This document shows, piece after piece, positions 31,303 through 38,160 of a stretch of DNA of 64,000 nucleotides. The position numbers were made by a program, and so were the translations under genes. The notes under the pieces are model-generated. The model saw only the letters and a program-made list of their open reading frames with translations, was not told the DNA's origin and did no database searches. The stretch lies in the NCBI GenBank assembly GCA_020073525.1, contig JAIQFA010000002.1, positions 1-64,000 of the forward strand. The letters run 5' to 3'. Source of the stretch: Terriglobia bacterium. Its GTDB lineage: Bacteria; Acidobacteriota; Terriglobia; Terriglobales; Acidobacteriaceae. The number at the start of each line of letters is the position of its first letter. The first letter of the stretch is position 1.

Positions 31303-32292
31303 CTATATGTGCGCCAACTCCTGCAACTCGACCAGGCCTGGCAATTTGACGAACTCGCCTTTCATCAATTCCAGCATGATCGCTTTTTGCGCGTGCAGGC
31401 GGTTCTCGGCCTGCTGAAATACCAGCGACCGGGGCGAGTCGATCACATCGTTGGTGACCTCGTCGCCGCGGTGTGCGGGCAGGCAATGCAGGAAGATGGC
31501 ATCGTGCTTGGCGCGACGGAACAGCGTCGCATCAACCTGGTACGGGAGAAAGATGTGCTTGCGTTTCTCCGTTTCCGATTCTTGTCCCATGCTGGCCCAG
31601 ACATCGGTGTAGATCACATCGGCGCCCGCGGCCGCCTCGTCGGGATCATTCGTTGTCGTGCAAGTGCCGCCCGTCTCGGCGCCGCGTTCGCGGGCCCAGG
31701 CTACCGACTCCGCATCGAGTTCGTATCCCGGAGGCGTAGCCAGCCAGACATGCGCGCCGACCTGGGCTCCGGCAAACATGAGGGAGCGGGCGACGTTATT
31801 GCCATCGCCTATATATACGATCTTCAAGCCGTCCAGATTGCCTTTCGTTTCCCAGATGGTGAGGTAATCGGCCATCGCCTGGCAGGGATGACTGTAGTCG
31901 GAGAGCCCATTGATGACCGGGATACTGGCGTATTGCGCCATCTGTTTCACCACTTCATGGGAGAAGGTGCGGATCATGACGCCCTGCACCATGCGTTCCA
32001 GGTTCTTCGCCACATCGTATACGGACTCGCGTTTGCCCAGATTGATCTCGGCCGGAGAGAGGTAGAGCGAGAAGCCGCCCAGTTGCTGGATACCGACATC
32101 AAAAGTTACCCGGGTGCGTAGGGAAGGTTTCTCGAAGATCATGGCCAGAGTCTGACGACGCAGTGTTCCGCCGTAAACGGCCGGGTGAGCTTTGACTTGA
32201 CGGCCTAGCGTGAGCAGATACTGGATGTCAGACGGCGAGAAATCTCGAACGGAGAGAAAATCTTTGGCGTCGATATTGCCGTGGCCATTCAT
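31303..32292 (-). CDS. argF: Ornithine carbamoyltransferase
   Basis: Interconverts ornithine + carbamoyl phosphate and citrulline + phosphate. 329 aa with F-E-K-P-S-L-R-T-R-V-T-F-D (carbamoyl phosphate), H-P-C-Q-A-M-A-D, D-V-W-A-S-M-G (the ornithine-binding SMG loop) and F-L-H-C-L-P-A-H-R-G. All are canonical, unlike the neighbouring PyrB-like protein. The start overlaps the stop of the GTPase gene (ATGA). Next to arcC and rocD a catabolic direction is likely, but no arginine deiminase gene is in the window, so the source of citrulline or of another carbamoyl donor is unknown. Confidence 0.96.
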   Translation of the reverse strand: MNGHGNIDAKDFLSVRDFSPSDIQYLLTLGRQVKAHPAVYGGTLRRQTLAMIFEKPSLRTRVTFDVGIQQLGGFSLYLSPAEINLGKRESVYDVAKNLERMVQGVMIRTFSHEVVKQMAQYASIPVINGLSDYSHPCQAMADYLTIWETKGNLDGLKIVYIGDGNNVARSLMFAGAQVGAHVWLATPPGYELDAESVAWARERGAETGGTCTTTNDPDEAAAGADVIYTDVWASMGQESETEKRKHIFLPYQVDATLFRRAKHDAIFLHCLPAHRGDEVTNDVIDSPRSLVFQQAENRLHAQKAIMLELMKGEFVKLPGLVELQELAHI

Positions 32293-33632
32293 TTTCTGGC
32301 TCCCGCGAGGGCTGGCTCGTGCTCGCCCACGAACTTGGCAAGCATTTCGGTCAGGCCGGGCTTGGTGAGTTCTTCAACTTCATAGGTCACGCGGAGGTTG
32401 GGCCGATCGATTTTGATCACGCGCGCGAGGTCAATGGGAGTGGCGATCAGCACGAGATCGCACGGAGTGCGGCGGATGGTTTCTTCCAGTTCGTGCCGCT
32501 GGATGGCGCTGTAGCCCATCGCGGGCAAGAGGTTCGTCAAGTGCCGGTAGCGATCGTAGGTGCCGCGGATGGAGCCGACGGCATAAGGCCGGGAGTCCAC
32601 CAATTCGGCCGCGCCACATTGCCGCGCTGCGACCACACCGGCGCCGTAGGGCATCTCTCCGTGAGTGAGTGTTGGGCCGTCCTCCACTACCAGAACGCGC
32701 TGTCCCTTCACCAGATACGGTTCGGGAACGGAGACGCGGCAGGCCATCTCAAAAACGACGGCCTTGGGGTTGTGGAGTTTTATGTTTTGGCGAACCGTCT
32801 CCACGTCACGCTGCTCAGCGGTGTCCACCTTGTTGATCACGATCACATCCGCGCGCCGCAGATTGACTTCACCGGGGAAGTACGACAGTTCATGTCCCGG
32901 ACGGTGCGGGTCTACGACGACGATTTCCAGGTCGGAGACGTAGAAAGAAGTGTCGTTGTTGCCGCCGTCCCACAAAATGACATCCGCTTCCTTCTCGGCC
33001 TGGCGGAGAATCTTTTCGTAGTCGACTCCCGCATACACGATGGTTCCCTGGCTGATGTGCGGTTCATACTCTTCGCGTTCCTCGATCGTGCATTGGTGAA
33101 GATCGAGATCCTCGATGGCGGCGAAGCGTTGAACAGCCTGCGCCACTAGATTTCCGTAGGGCATGGGGTGGCGAACCACCACGGTCCTGCGACCCTGCCG
33201 GCGCAACTCTCCCGCGACCAGGCGCGAGACGGGGCTCTTGCCGCATCCCGTTCGCACCGCGCACACCGAAATGATGGGGACTTTCGACTTCAGTTGCGTG
33301 TGCTCGGTTCCAAGAAGCCAGAAATCGACGTCTGCGGCCACCGCACGCGATGCCAGATGCATGAGGTTCTGGTGGGAAACATCGCTGTAGGAAAACACCA
33401 CCGCGTCAATCTCGTGTTCGGCGACCAAGGTCTCCAGATCCTTCTCTTCGAAGATGGGAATGCCTTCCGGATACAGTCGTCCGGCAAGCTCCGGCGGATA
33501 ACGGCGGCCGGCAATGTCGGGAATCTGCGTGGCGGTGAAGGCGACTACTTGATAGTCGGGATTATTGCGGAATAAGACGTTAAAGTTGTGGAAGTCCCGG
33601 CCTGCCGCGCCAAGAATCAAGACTTTCTTCAT
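32289..33632 (-). CDS. COG2403-type P-loop GTPase, 'cyclic 2,3-diphosphoglycerate synthetase'-like
   Basis: First gene of the operon, 447 aa from the ATG at 33632 with GGAGG 8 nt upstream. The N-terminal Rossmann-like part KVLILGAAGRDFHNFN.LFR is followed by a second domain with the P-loop R-T-G-C-G-K-S (about 130), D-G-G-N-N-D in a Walker-B-like position, and INKVDTA, a G4-like guanine-specificity motif (N-K-x-D). Family members are commonly annotated as cPGS after the methanogen enzyme, but 2,3-diphosphoglycerate cyclisation is unlikely here. Its function with carbamoyltransferases is not established. It could be a metallochaperone or activator of an operon enzyme. Confidence 0.85.
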   Translation of the reverse strand: MKKVLILGAAGRDFHNFNVLFRNNPDYQVVAFTATQIPDIAGRRYPPELAGRLYPEGIPIFEEKDLETLVAEHEIDAVVFSYSDVSHQNLMHLASRAVAADVDFWLLGTEHTQLKSKVPIISVCAVRTGCGKSPVSRLVAGELRRQGRRTVVVRHPMPYGNLVAQAVQRFAAIEDLDLHQCTIEEREEYEPHISQGTIVYAGVDYEKILRQAEKEADVILWDGGNNDTSFYVSDLEIVVVDPHRPGHELSYFPGEVNLRRADVIVINKVDTAEQRDVETVRQNIKLHNPKAVVFEMACRVSVPEPYLVKGQRVLVVEDGPTLTHGEMPYGAGVVAARQCGAAELVDSRPYAVGSIRGTYDRYRHLTNLLPAMGYSAIQRHELEETIRRTPCDLVLIATPIDLARVIKIDRPNLRVTYEVEELTKPGLTEMLAKFVGEHEPALAGARK

Positions 33633-33765
33633 AGGTATCCTCCAGCGGAGATCATCAACTGAATATCTTCCCGCTTGGTGACAGTGGTGGCTGTACCGTT
33701 CATCACTTCCGAGAGTGACATTTGGCGCAAAATGGCGCCCGGAAGGCATTTTTGGCACGACCTTA

Positions 33766-33781
33766 GGTGACGTAGGTCACA
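33766..33781. promoter_or_regulatory. CRP/FNR-type palindrome in the divergent region of the carbamoyltransferase operon
   Basis: GGTGA-CGTAGG-TCACA lies between the operon start (33632, minus strand) and the + strand genes at 33858/34126, so it could control either direction. Confidence 0.5.
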
Positions 33782-33857
33782 GCACTGCCCGACCCCAAGA
33801 CTCAGAATGAAGATTGGCCTCGGGCACAATGAGTTCCGAGTCTCGGGAATACTCGCC

Positions 33858-34076
33858 ATGATGGATCTAGAGGAAAAACACGAAACCGGCGCCAGCCTGA
33901 TGGTTGTTGGGCTAGGCATGTGGCTGATGGATCTACTCGTTGTCACCTTTCTGCCGTCTGGCATTGTCTATGGGCACCGTGCGACGTTCCTCGGCATCAT
34001 CGGCGCGATAGGCGTACTGGGCCTGATTCTGTTGATCGCCGGCTATAAGGTTCGAGGCAAGTCCGGCGACGACTAG
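33858..34076 (+). CDS. Hypothetical two-span membrane protein (72 aa)
   Basis: Unrecognised. An acidic start (MMDLEEKHETG) precedes span 1 at about 13-33 (SLMVVGLGMWLMDLLVVTFLP) and span 2 at about 43-62 (FLGIIGAIGVLGLILLIAGY), with a basic C-terminus. An in-frame ATG at 33807 would add 17 residues; the start is uncertain because neither site has a strong SD. It lies 49 nt upstream of the lysine-dehydrogenase-like gene, in the same direction. Confidence 0.6.
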   Translation: MMDLEEKHETGASLMVVGLGMWLMDLLVVTFLPSGIVYGHRATFLGIIGAIGVLGLILLIAGYKVRGKSGDD

Positions 34077-34125
34077 CCGAGCTGCGAGAGTCGGTTCTAA
34101 ATTCCTAACACGATGGAAGGAAACT

Positions 34126-35322
34126 ATGGCTTATTCATACTTGGTTCTGGGAGCCGGGCGGCAAGGTATCGCCGCGGCATATGATCTGGCGCGTTTTGGT
34201 GGGGCCTCGCGAATTACTCTGGCCGACTTCGATCGAGAACAGGCGCAGGCTGGGGCGCACCGAGTCAACGAGCTTGTACACAACCCAATCGCCACTGCGA
34301 TCGGATTGGATGTTCGCGATGAAAACGCTACTCGCCGCGCGCTGAAAGGTCACGACGTCGCGCTCAGCGCGGTACCGTACTTCTACAATCTCGCCCTGAC
34401 CCGGGCAGCAATTGAAACAGGAGTGTCGTTCTGCGACATGGGGGGCAACACCGATATCGTGCGCAAACAGCATGCGCTCGATCCCGAGGCGCGCCGAGCC
34501 GGAGTGAGCGTAATCCCGGACTGCGGCATGGGACCTGGCATGGGCAACACGCTCGCAGTCTATGCCATGGAACTGGTGGGCGATCCGGAGGAAGTGTATC
34601 TCTACGACGGCGGGCTGCCGCAGAAGCCGCAACCACCCTGGAACTACGCGCTCACGTTCAACATCGAGGGTCTGACCAACGAGTACTACGGAGGAATGAC
34701 CATTCTCCGGGATGGCAAGCTGTTCCACGCGCCCTGCTTCACGGAATTCGAGATGATGGATGTGCCGCCGATCGGCAAGTTGGAGACTTTCCTGATTGCA
34801 GGGGGCGCTTCGACCGCGCCTTGGACCTTCCAGGGCAAGCTGCGCACCTACGAACTCAAAGTATTGCGGTATCCGGGCACCTTCGCACAGTTGAAGGCGT
34901 TTTCCGACCTCGGTTTGTTCGACCTCAAACCGGTTCCGGTAAACGGAAAGGCCGTGGTTCCGCGCGAGCTCTTCCACGCTTTGTTTGAGCCGCAAGTGCG
35001 AGTGGACGACGTGAGGGATGTCTGCATCATTCGGGCGCATGCCAAAGGGAAGAAAAACGGGCAGCCCAGCGAGGCGGTCGTGGAGATCATCGACTACTAC
35101 GATGAAGCTACCGGATTTACCGCGATGCAGCGCATGACGGGCTGGCACGCTTCCATCGTGGCCGCGATGATGGCGAGGCAGGATGTTCCTACCGGGTCGT
35201 TGCCCTTGGAACTGGCCGTGCCGGGCAGGGCATTTGTGAGTGAAGCGAAAAGGCGGGGATTCAAGATCACGGAACGAACTGGGGCCGAAGCAGTCGAACC
35301 CGCCCTCGCTCGAATTGGTTAA
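34126..35322 (+). CDS. Saccharopine dehydrogenase family protein, lysine 6-dehydrogenase-like
   Basis: NAD(P)-dependent dehydrogenase, 398 aa, ATG with AAGGAAA upstream. N-terminal Rossmann motif LGAGRQG..AAYDLARFG, TLADFD, then VALSAVPYFYNLALTRAAIETGVSFCDMGG, D-CGMGPGMGNTLAVYAM and YDGGLPQKPQPPWNY, followed by a catalytic domain with FSLEGL-like sequence (here FNIEGLTNEYYG). This order matches bacterial L-lysine 6-dehydrogenase, which deaminates lysine to aminoadipate semialdehyde, but ornithine or another diamino acid cannot be excluded. It is divergent from the argF/arcC/rocD operon. A joint role in basic amino-acid catabolism is an inference. Confidence 0.85.
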   Translation: MAYSYLVLGAGRQGIAAAYDLARFGGASRITLADFDREQAQAGAHRVNELVHNPIATAIGLDVRDENATRRALKGHDVALSAVPYFYNLALTRAAIETGVSFCDMGGNTDIVRKQHALDPEARRAGVSVIPDCGMGPGMGNTLAVYAMELVGDPEEVYLYDGGLPQKPQPPWNYALTFNIEGLTNEYYGGMTILRDGKLFHAPCFTEFEMMDVPPIGKLETFLIAGGASTAPWTFQGKLRTYELKVLRYPGTFAQLKAFSDLGLFDLKPVPVNGKAVVPRELFHALFEPQVRVDDVRDVCIIRAHAKGKKNGQPSEAVVEIIDYYDEATGFTAMQRMTGWHASIVAAMMARQDVPTGSLPLELAVPGRAFVSEAKRRGFKITERTGAEAVEPALARIG

Positions 35323-35376
35323 CCATATCGCAGGATTTACTTCAGGATTCCTGGAACACTGCGGGAGATACAGAAA

Positions 35377-35440
35377 GGCCCGGCCGTTCGCCGTCTAGCG
35401 GCGGCTGAGCGAGTGTCCTCACTCTTGTTAGGGCCGGGCC
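35377..35440 (+). ncRNA. Three-way-junction structure (terminator-like or structured RNA)
   Basis: The closing stem GGCCCGGCC (35377-35385) pairs with GGCCGGGCC (35432-35440), 9 bp. Inside are two hairpins: CGCCG-TCTAG-CGGCG (35389-35403) and GAGTG-TCCT-CACTC (35411-35424). It lies 55 nt after the stop of the lysine-dehydrogenase-like gene and lacks a T run, so it may be a transcript-end stabiliser, a repeat copy or a small RNA. Plan resembles the elements at 27248 and 31239. Confidence 0.45.
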
Positions 35441-35504
35441 CAATTTGCGGTATTCAGTTTTAGTCCTCCTGACTCATTACTAGACCCATGAGACCCCGGT
35501 TGTC

Positions 35505-35520
35505 GGTGACATTGATCACA
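35505..35520. promoter_or_regulatory. CRP/FNR-type palindrome upstream of a 48-aa ORF
   Basis: GGTGA-CATTGA-TCACA, with centre about 46 nt before the ATG at 35559. No larger gene starts downstream on either strand, so if functional it marks a small transcript. Confidence 0.45.
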
Positions 35521-35558
35521 GTTTCAGGGTCAATTGAACGTCCATTCCGACTATTCCC

Positions 35559-35705
35559 ATGCGCACAAACCGTCTCGACCGGCGAGGCGGTAATGCATTA
35601 AACCCCTTATCCGTGGCCGACTTACGGGCGGTGCCCGATGGTGGTATCGAACTCCCCCATTCGTGCCATTCCCATGGTGGAGGAGAAATCGTAGAGTGTT
35701 CATGA
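35559..35705 (+). CDS. Candidate 48-aa Cys/His/Gly-rich peptide
   Basis: An uninterrupted ATG ORF. The first half is basic, then comes L-S-V-A-D-L-R-A-V-P-D-G-G (19-31), similar in spacing to double-glycine leader peptides except for Asp at the -2 position. The remaining 17 residues are rich in His, Cys, Ser and Gly (H-S-C-H-S-H-G-G-G, ending E-C-S). No strong SD precedes it, and no peptide-modifying enzyme or peptidase-containing transporter is nearby. A CRP-like site is placed suitably upstream. It may be a chance ORF. Confidence 0.25.
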   Translation: MRTNRLDRRGGNALNPLSVADLRAVPDGGIELPHSCHSHGGGEIVECS

Positions 35706-35800
35706 GCAGACTTCGGGGGAGGGCTGTTCGACGAGCGTCCGATGACTCTAACCGAGTCCGGGCGCTTTCGTTTTTCACAGAATATCCAGTTACAAGGGCT

Positions 35801-35872
35801 TTAACCACTAAAGGGCACGAAGGAAGCTCTTGAGCAGAAAAGCCTTCGTGATACTTCGTGTCCTTGGTGGTT
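35801..35872 (+). repeat. ACCACTAAAGGGCACGAAGG palindromic element
   Basis: The left arm AACCACTAAAGGGCACGAAGG (35803-35823) and right arm CCTTCGTGATACTTCGTGTCCTTGGTGGTT (35843-35872) are imperfect inverted copies. Same subfamily as 14232-14301. Ends 18 nt before the SDR stop codon. Confidence 0.88.
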
Positions 35873-35889
35873 CCTAGCCTTTCTCCGTG

Positions 35890-36747
35890 CTATTGGGAAG
35901 CGCTCTTCTTCGGATTCGGTTTCATCATCTCCCACTCCTTGTCCGTCAACTCCCGCCCCAGCGCCGTGAACTCGCCTGCCCCTTGCAGCCACTCGCCTCC
36001 ATCCATGGTAACGACCTCGCCATTGATATACGCGGAACCATCGCTGACCAGGAATGCCGCCAGATTGGCGAATTCCTCGGTCGTTCCAAACCGTCCCAGC
36101 GGGTTGCGTTTCTTTGCCGCCACTTCCAGTTCCGGACGCGGCAGGAGGCGGGAGAACGCGCCCTCGGTCGGAATCGGCCCGGGCGCGATGGCGTTCATGC
36201 GAATTCCTCGATCGCCCCACTCGACGGCCAGGCTCCGCGTAAGCGCCTGCAACCCGGCTTTCGCCACCGCCGATGGCACTACGTACGCTGAGCCCGTGGT
36301 CGTATAGGTGGTGGTGATGTTCAGGACCACGCCTCCACGCCCCGCCGCCAGCCACCGCCGCCCGCAGGCCATCGTGGTGTGCAGCGAGCCCATCAGGACG
36401 ATCCCGATCACCGACTGGAACGCTCCCAGCGAGAGTTCTTCGGTGCGCGCCAGAAAATTTCCGGCCGCGTTGTTCATGAGCACATCAAGGGGACCCTCGG
36501 CCCAGATGATCCCGATGAGTTCCTCGACGGCGGCAGGGTCGCGTACGTCGCAGGGACGGGAGTGAATTTTGCCGCCGGTGCGCTCACGCAACTCCTGCTC
36601 GGCGGCGGCCAAGACGTCGTGCCGCCGCCCGCAGATATAAACTTCCGCGCTCAACTCCAGAAACTTTTGCGCTGCAGCCTTGCCCAACCCAGAGCCGCCG
36701 CCGGTGATGAGAATGCGTTTGCCGTTAAGAAGGTCCTTCTGGAACAT
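35890..36747 (-). CDS. Short-chain dehydrogenase, 2,4-dienoyl-CoA reductase-like
   Basis: NAD(P)H-dependent SDR, 285 aa, ATG at 36747 after GGAGGG. Cofactor motif T-G-G-G-S-G-L-G (about 15-22), N-N-A-A-G at about 92-96, and N-I-T-T-T with the catalytic Ser/Thr strand. The usual Y-x-x-x-K is replaced by S-A-V-A-K: the lysine is kept but tyrosine is Ser. Loss of that Tyr is characteristic of 2,4-dienoyl-CoA reductases of the SDR type, so a role in unsaturated fatty-acid beta-oxidation is likely. GG-W near the C-terminus (TMDGGEWLQG) also fits. Single gene, with REP-like sequence upstream. Confidence 0.85.
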   Translation of the reverse strand: MFQKDLLNGKRILITGGGSGLGKAAAQKFLELSAEVYICGRRHDVLAAAEQELRERTGGKIHSRPCDVRDPAAVEELIGIIWAEGPLDVLMNNAAGNFLARTEELSLGAFQSVIGIVLMGSLHTTMACGRRWLAAGRGGVVLNITTTYTTTGSAYVVPSAVAKAGLQALTRSLAVEWGDRGIRMNAIAPGPIPTEGAFSRLLPRPELEVAAKKRNPLGRFGTTEEFANLAAFLVSDGSAYINGEVVTMDGGEWLQGAGEFTALGRELTDKEWEMMKPNPKKSASQ

Positions 36748-36759
36748 TGTTCGCCCTCC

Positions 36760-36830
36760 GCAGCCCCTAAAGGGGCGTCTACGTTCGAGAGTTTTCCGGT
36801 ATCGCTAAAGCGATACCCTGATACGAATCA
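36760..36830 (+). repeat. REP-like double palindrome (copy 2)
   Basis: GCCCC-TAAA-GGGGC (36763-36776) and GGTATCGCT-AA-AGCGATACC (36798-36817), then CTGATACGAA, are identical in plan and nearly in sequence to 9263-9330. Lies between the SDR gene start and the queG 3' end. Confidence 0.9.
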
Positions 36831-36860
36831 AAATCTCGCCATTCTAGAAAATGCTCTATC

Positions 36861-36911
36861 CAGTTACTGAATACTCGTTTACTGGTTACTGGGTACTGGC
36901 GACTGGATACT
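36861..36911 (+). repeat. Heptamer array (GGTTACT/GGGTACT/GGATACT) overlapping the 3' end of queG
   Basis: Six or seven 7-bp units ending in ACT (one is 8 bp): GAATACT, CGTTTACT, GGTTACT, GGGTACT, GGCGACT, GGATACT. The queG stop codon (36879-36881) and its last ten codons lie in the array. Confidence 0.88.
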
Positions 36912-37994
36912 TTGTTCGAGTATCGCCACTGCCCAACGCGCGTGCTCGGCGACTACCGGGTCTGAATCCTCGCACAGTCTTTTTAGCGTCGGCACAAATT
37001 TCCGGTCGCCGCTGTTTCCCATGGCAATCACCGCATTCCGCCGCAGGCCGGACAGCTTGGCGCGCCGGACAGGAGACCCGCGAAAAACCGCCCGAAACTC
37101 TTCCGGTTGCATTTCGGCCAGCCAGTCGAGCGCCGGATTGACCAGTCCTTCCCGCGCCTCGAACTCCGTTGCGGAAGTCGCGGGCGACTTGCGGTTCCAC
37201 GGGCAAACATCCTGACAGATGTCGCATCCGAAGACGTGACGTCCCATGCCCGGGCGCAGTTCATGCGGAATCTCGCCGCGCTTCTCGATGGTCAGATAGG
37301 AAATACACAGCCGCGCATCCAAGTCGCCGGGAGCAACAATTGCCTGCGTGGGGCAGGCAGTGATGCAGCGCGTGCAGGTGCCGCAACGGTCGGGGGAAGG
37401 CAGGCCGGGCGTGAGTTCAAGCGAAGTTAGGATGACGCCCAGAAAAAGCCACGATCCCAGCTGCTGATTGATGATGCAGGTGTTTTTGCCGATCCACCCG
37501 ATGCCGGCGTATTTGGCGTACACGCGCTCGATCAGCGGACCAGTGTCGACATAGGAACGGAGTTGCAAGTTGCCAGTACCCGGTACCCTGTACCCAGTTG
37601 TGTCAACCAGTCCCTGCAATTCACCTTCAACCTGTCGCAGGCGGCGCAGGACCGCGTCGTGGTAATCCTCATGGGACCAGGCGTAGCGCGAAATCCAGCC
37701 TCGGTTCTCATGTTCCTTCTGCACCTGAGTCGAGTAGGGATGCGCAGTGTTGTAGTTGATGGCGCAGACGATCACGCTGCGCGCCCAGGGTGCGACCCGA
37801 GCCAGCGCTGCGCGCTTGAGTTCGCCAGCTTCATCGCGCGCTTCCATGTACTTCATTTCGCCGTGCTTTCCATCCGCGATCCAGTCGGGAAAGATGTGCA
37901 ACTCGGCGAAGTCGCGGACCGGCACTATGCCGCAGAGATCGAAGCCCGCGTTGCGCGCGCACTCCTTGATGCGGGTTGGAAGGTCGGAAAACAC
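36879..37994 (-). CDS. queG: Epoxyqueuosine reductase QueG with repeat-encoded segments
   Basis: Cobalamin- and iron-sulfur-dependent enzyme of the last step of queuosine tRNA modification. 371 aa, GTG start. Conserved A..LGFD-type start (ARNAGFDLCGI), W...G.HGEM.YM, the D-x-G-P-L-I-E-R...KYAGIGWIGKN core, two [4Fe-4S] motifs C-x2-C-x2-C-x3-C-P (C-G-T-C-T-R-C-I-T-A-C-P and C-D-I-C-Q-D-V-C-P-W), and C-terminal HEAT-like sequence. A heptamer array encodes an extra loop (TTGYRVPGTG) before the D-T-G-P core, and the last ten residues (SIQSPVPSNQ) are array-derived. Otherwise it looks intact. Confidence 0.95.
   Translation of the reverse strand: MFSDLPTRIKECARNAGFDLCGIVPVRDFAELHIFPDWIADGKHGEMKYMEARDEAGELKRAALARVAPWARSVIVCAINYNTAHPYSTQVQKEHENRGWISRYAWSHEDYHDAVLRRLRQVEGELQGLVDTTGYRVPGTGNLQLRSYVDTGPLIERVYAKYAGIGWIGKNTCIINQQLGSWLFLGVILTSLELTPGLPSPDRCGTCTRCITACPTQAIVAPGDLDARLCISYLTIEKRGEIPHELRPGMGRHVFGCDICQDVCPWNRKSPATSATEFEAREGLVNPALDWLAEMQPEEFRAVFRGSPVRRAKLSGLRRNAVIAMGNSGDRKFVPTLKRLCEDSDPVVAEHARWAVAILEQSIQSPVPSNQ
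37574..37594 (+). repeat. Three heptamers inserted in frame in queG
   Basis: CAGTACC, CGGTACC, CTGTACC: exactly 21 bp, seven codons, so the reading frame is kept. The same GGTAC-type unit as in the array at the 3' end of the gene. Confidence 0.85.
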
Positions 37995-38137
37995 GTGGGA
38001 GTGGCTCGCGGCAGTACGGCCGATGGGCTGGACTGACGTCTTCCAGAAAAGGCTACCACTATCGCAACACTACGGTGTTTTCACGAAAAGGTCAGTCCGA
38101 TATGCCCGCAGAGGTGGCGCTAACTGGGAAGGCGCAA

Positions 38138-38158
38138 ACCACAGAGGACACAGAGGAG
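38138..38158 (+). repeat. Half element ACCACAGAGGACACAGAGG
   Basis: A single arm of the ACCACAGAG family, directly before the stop (38161-38163, minus strand) of the broken diguanylate cyclase gene. Confidence 0.85.
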
Positions 38159-38160
38159 CC

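Larger units (their letters stand above)
35323..35889. other. 567-nt region between the lysine-dehydrogenase-like and SDR genes
   Basis: This holds a three-stem RNA-like structure (35377-35440), a CRP-like palindrome (35505-35520), a 48-aa ORF (35559-35705) and a palindromic repeat (35801-35872). The remaining bases 35706-35800 show no gene or clear motif. Confidence 0.7.
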
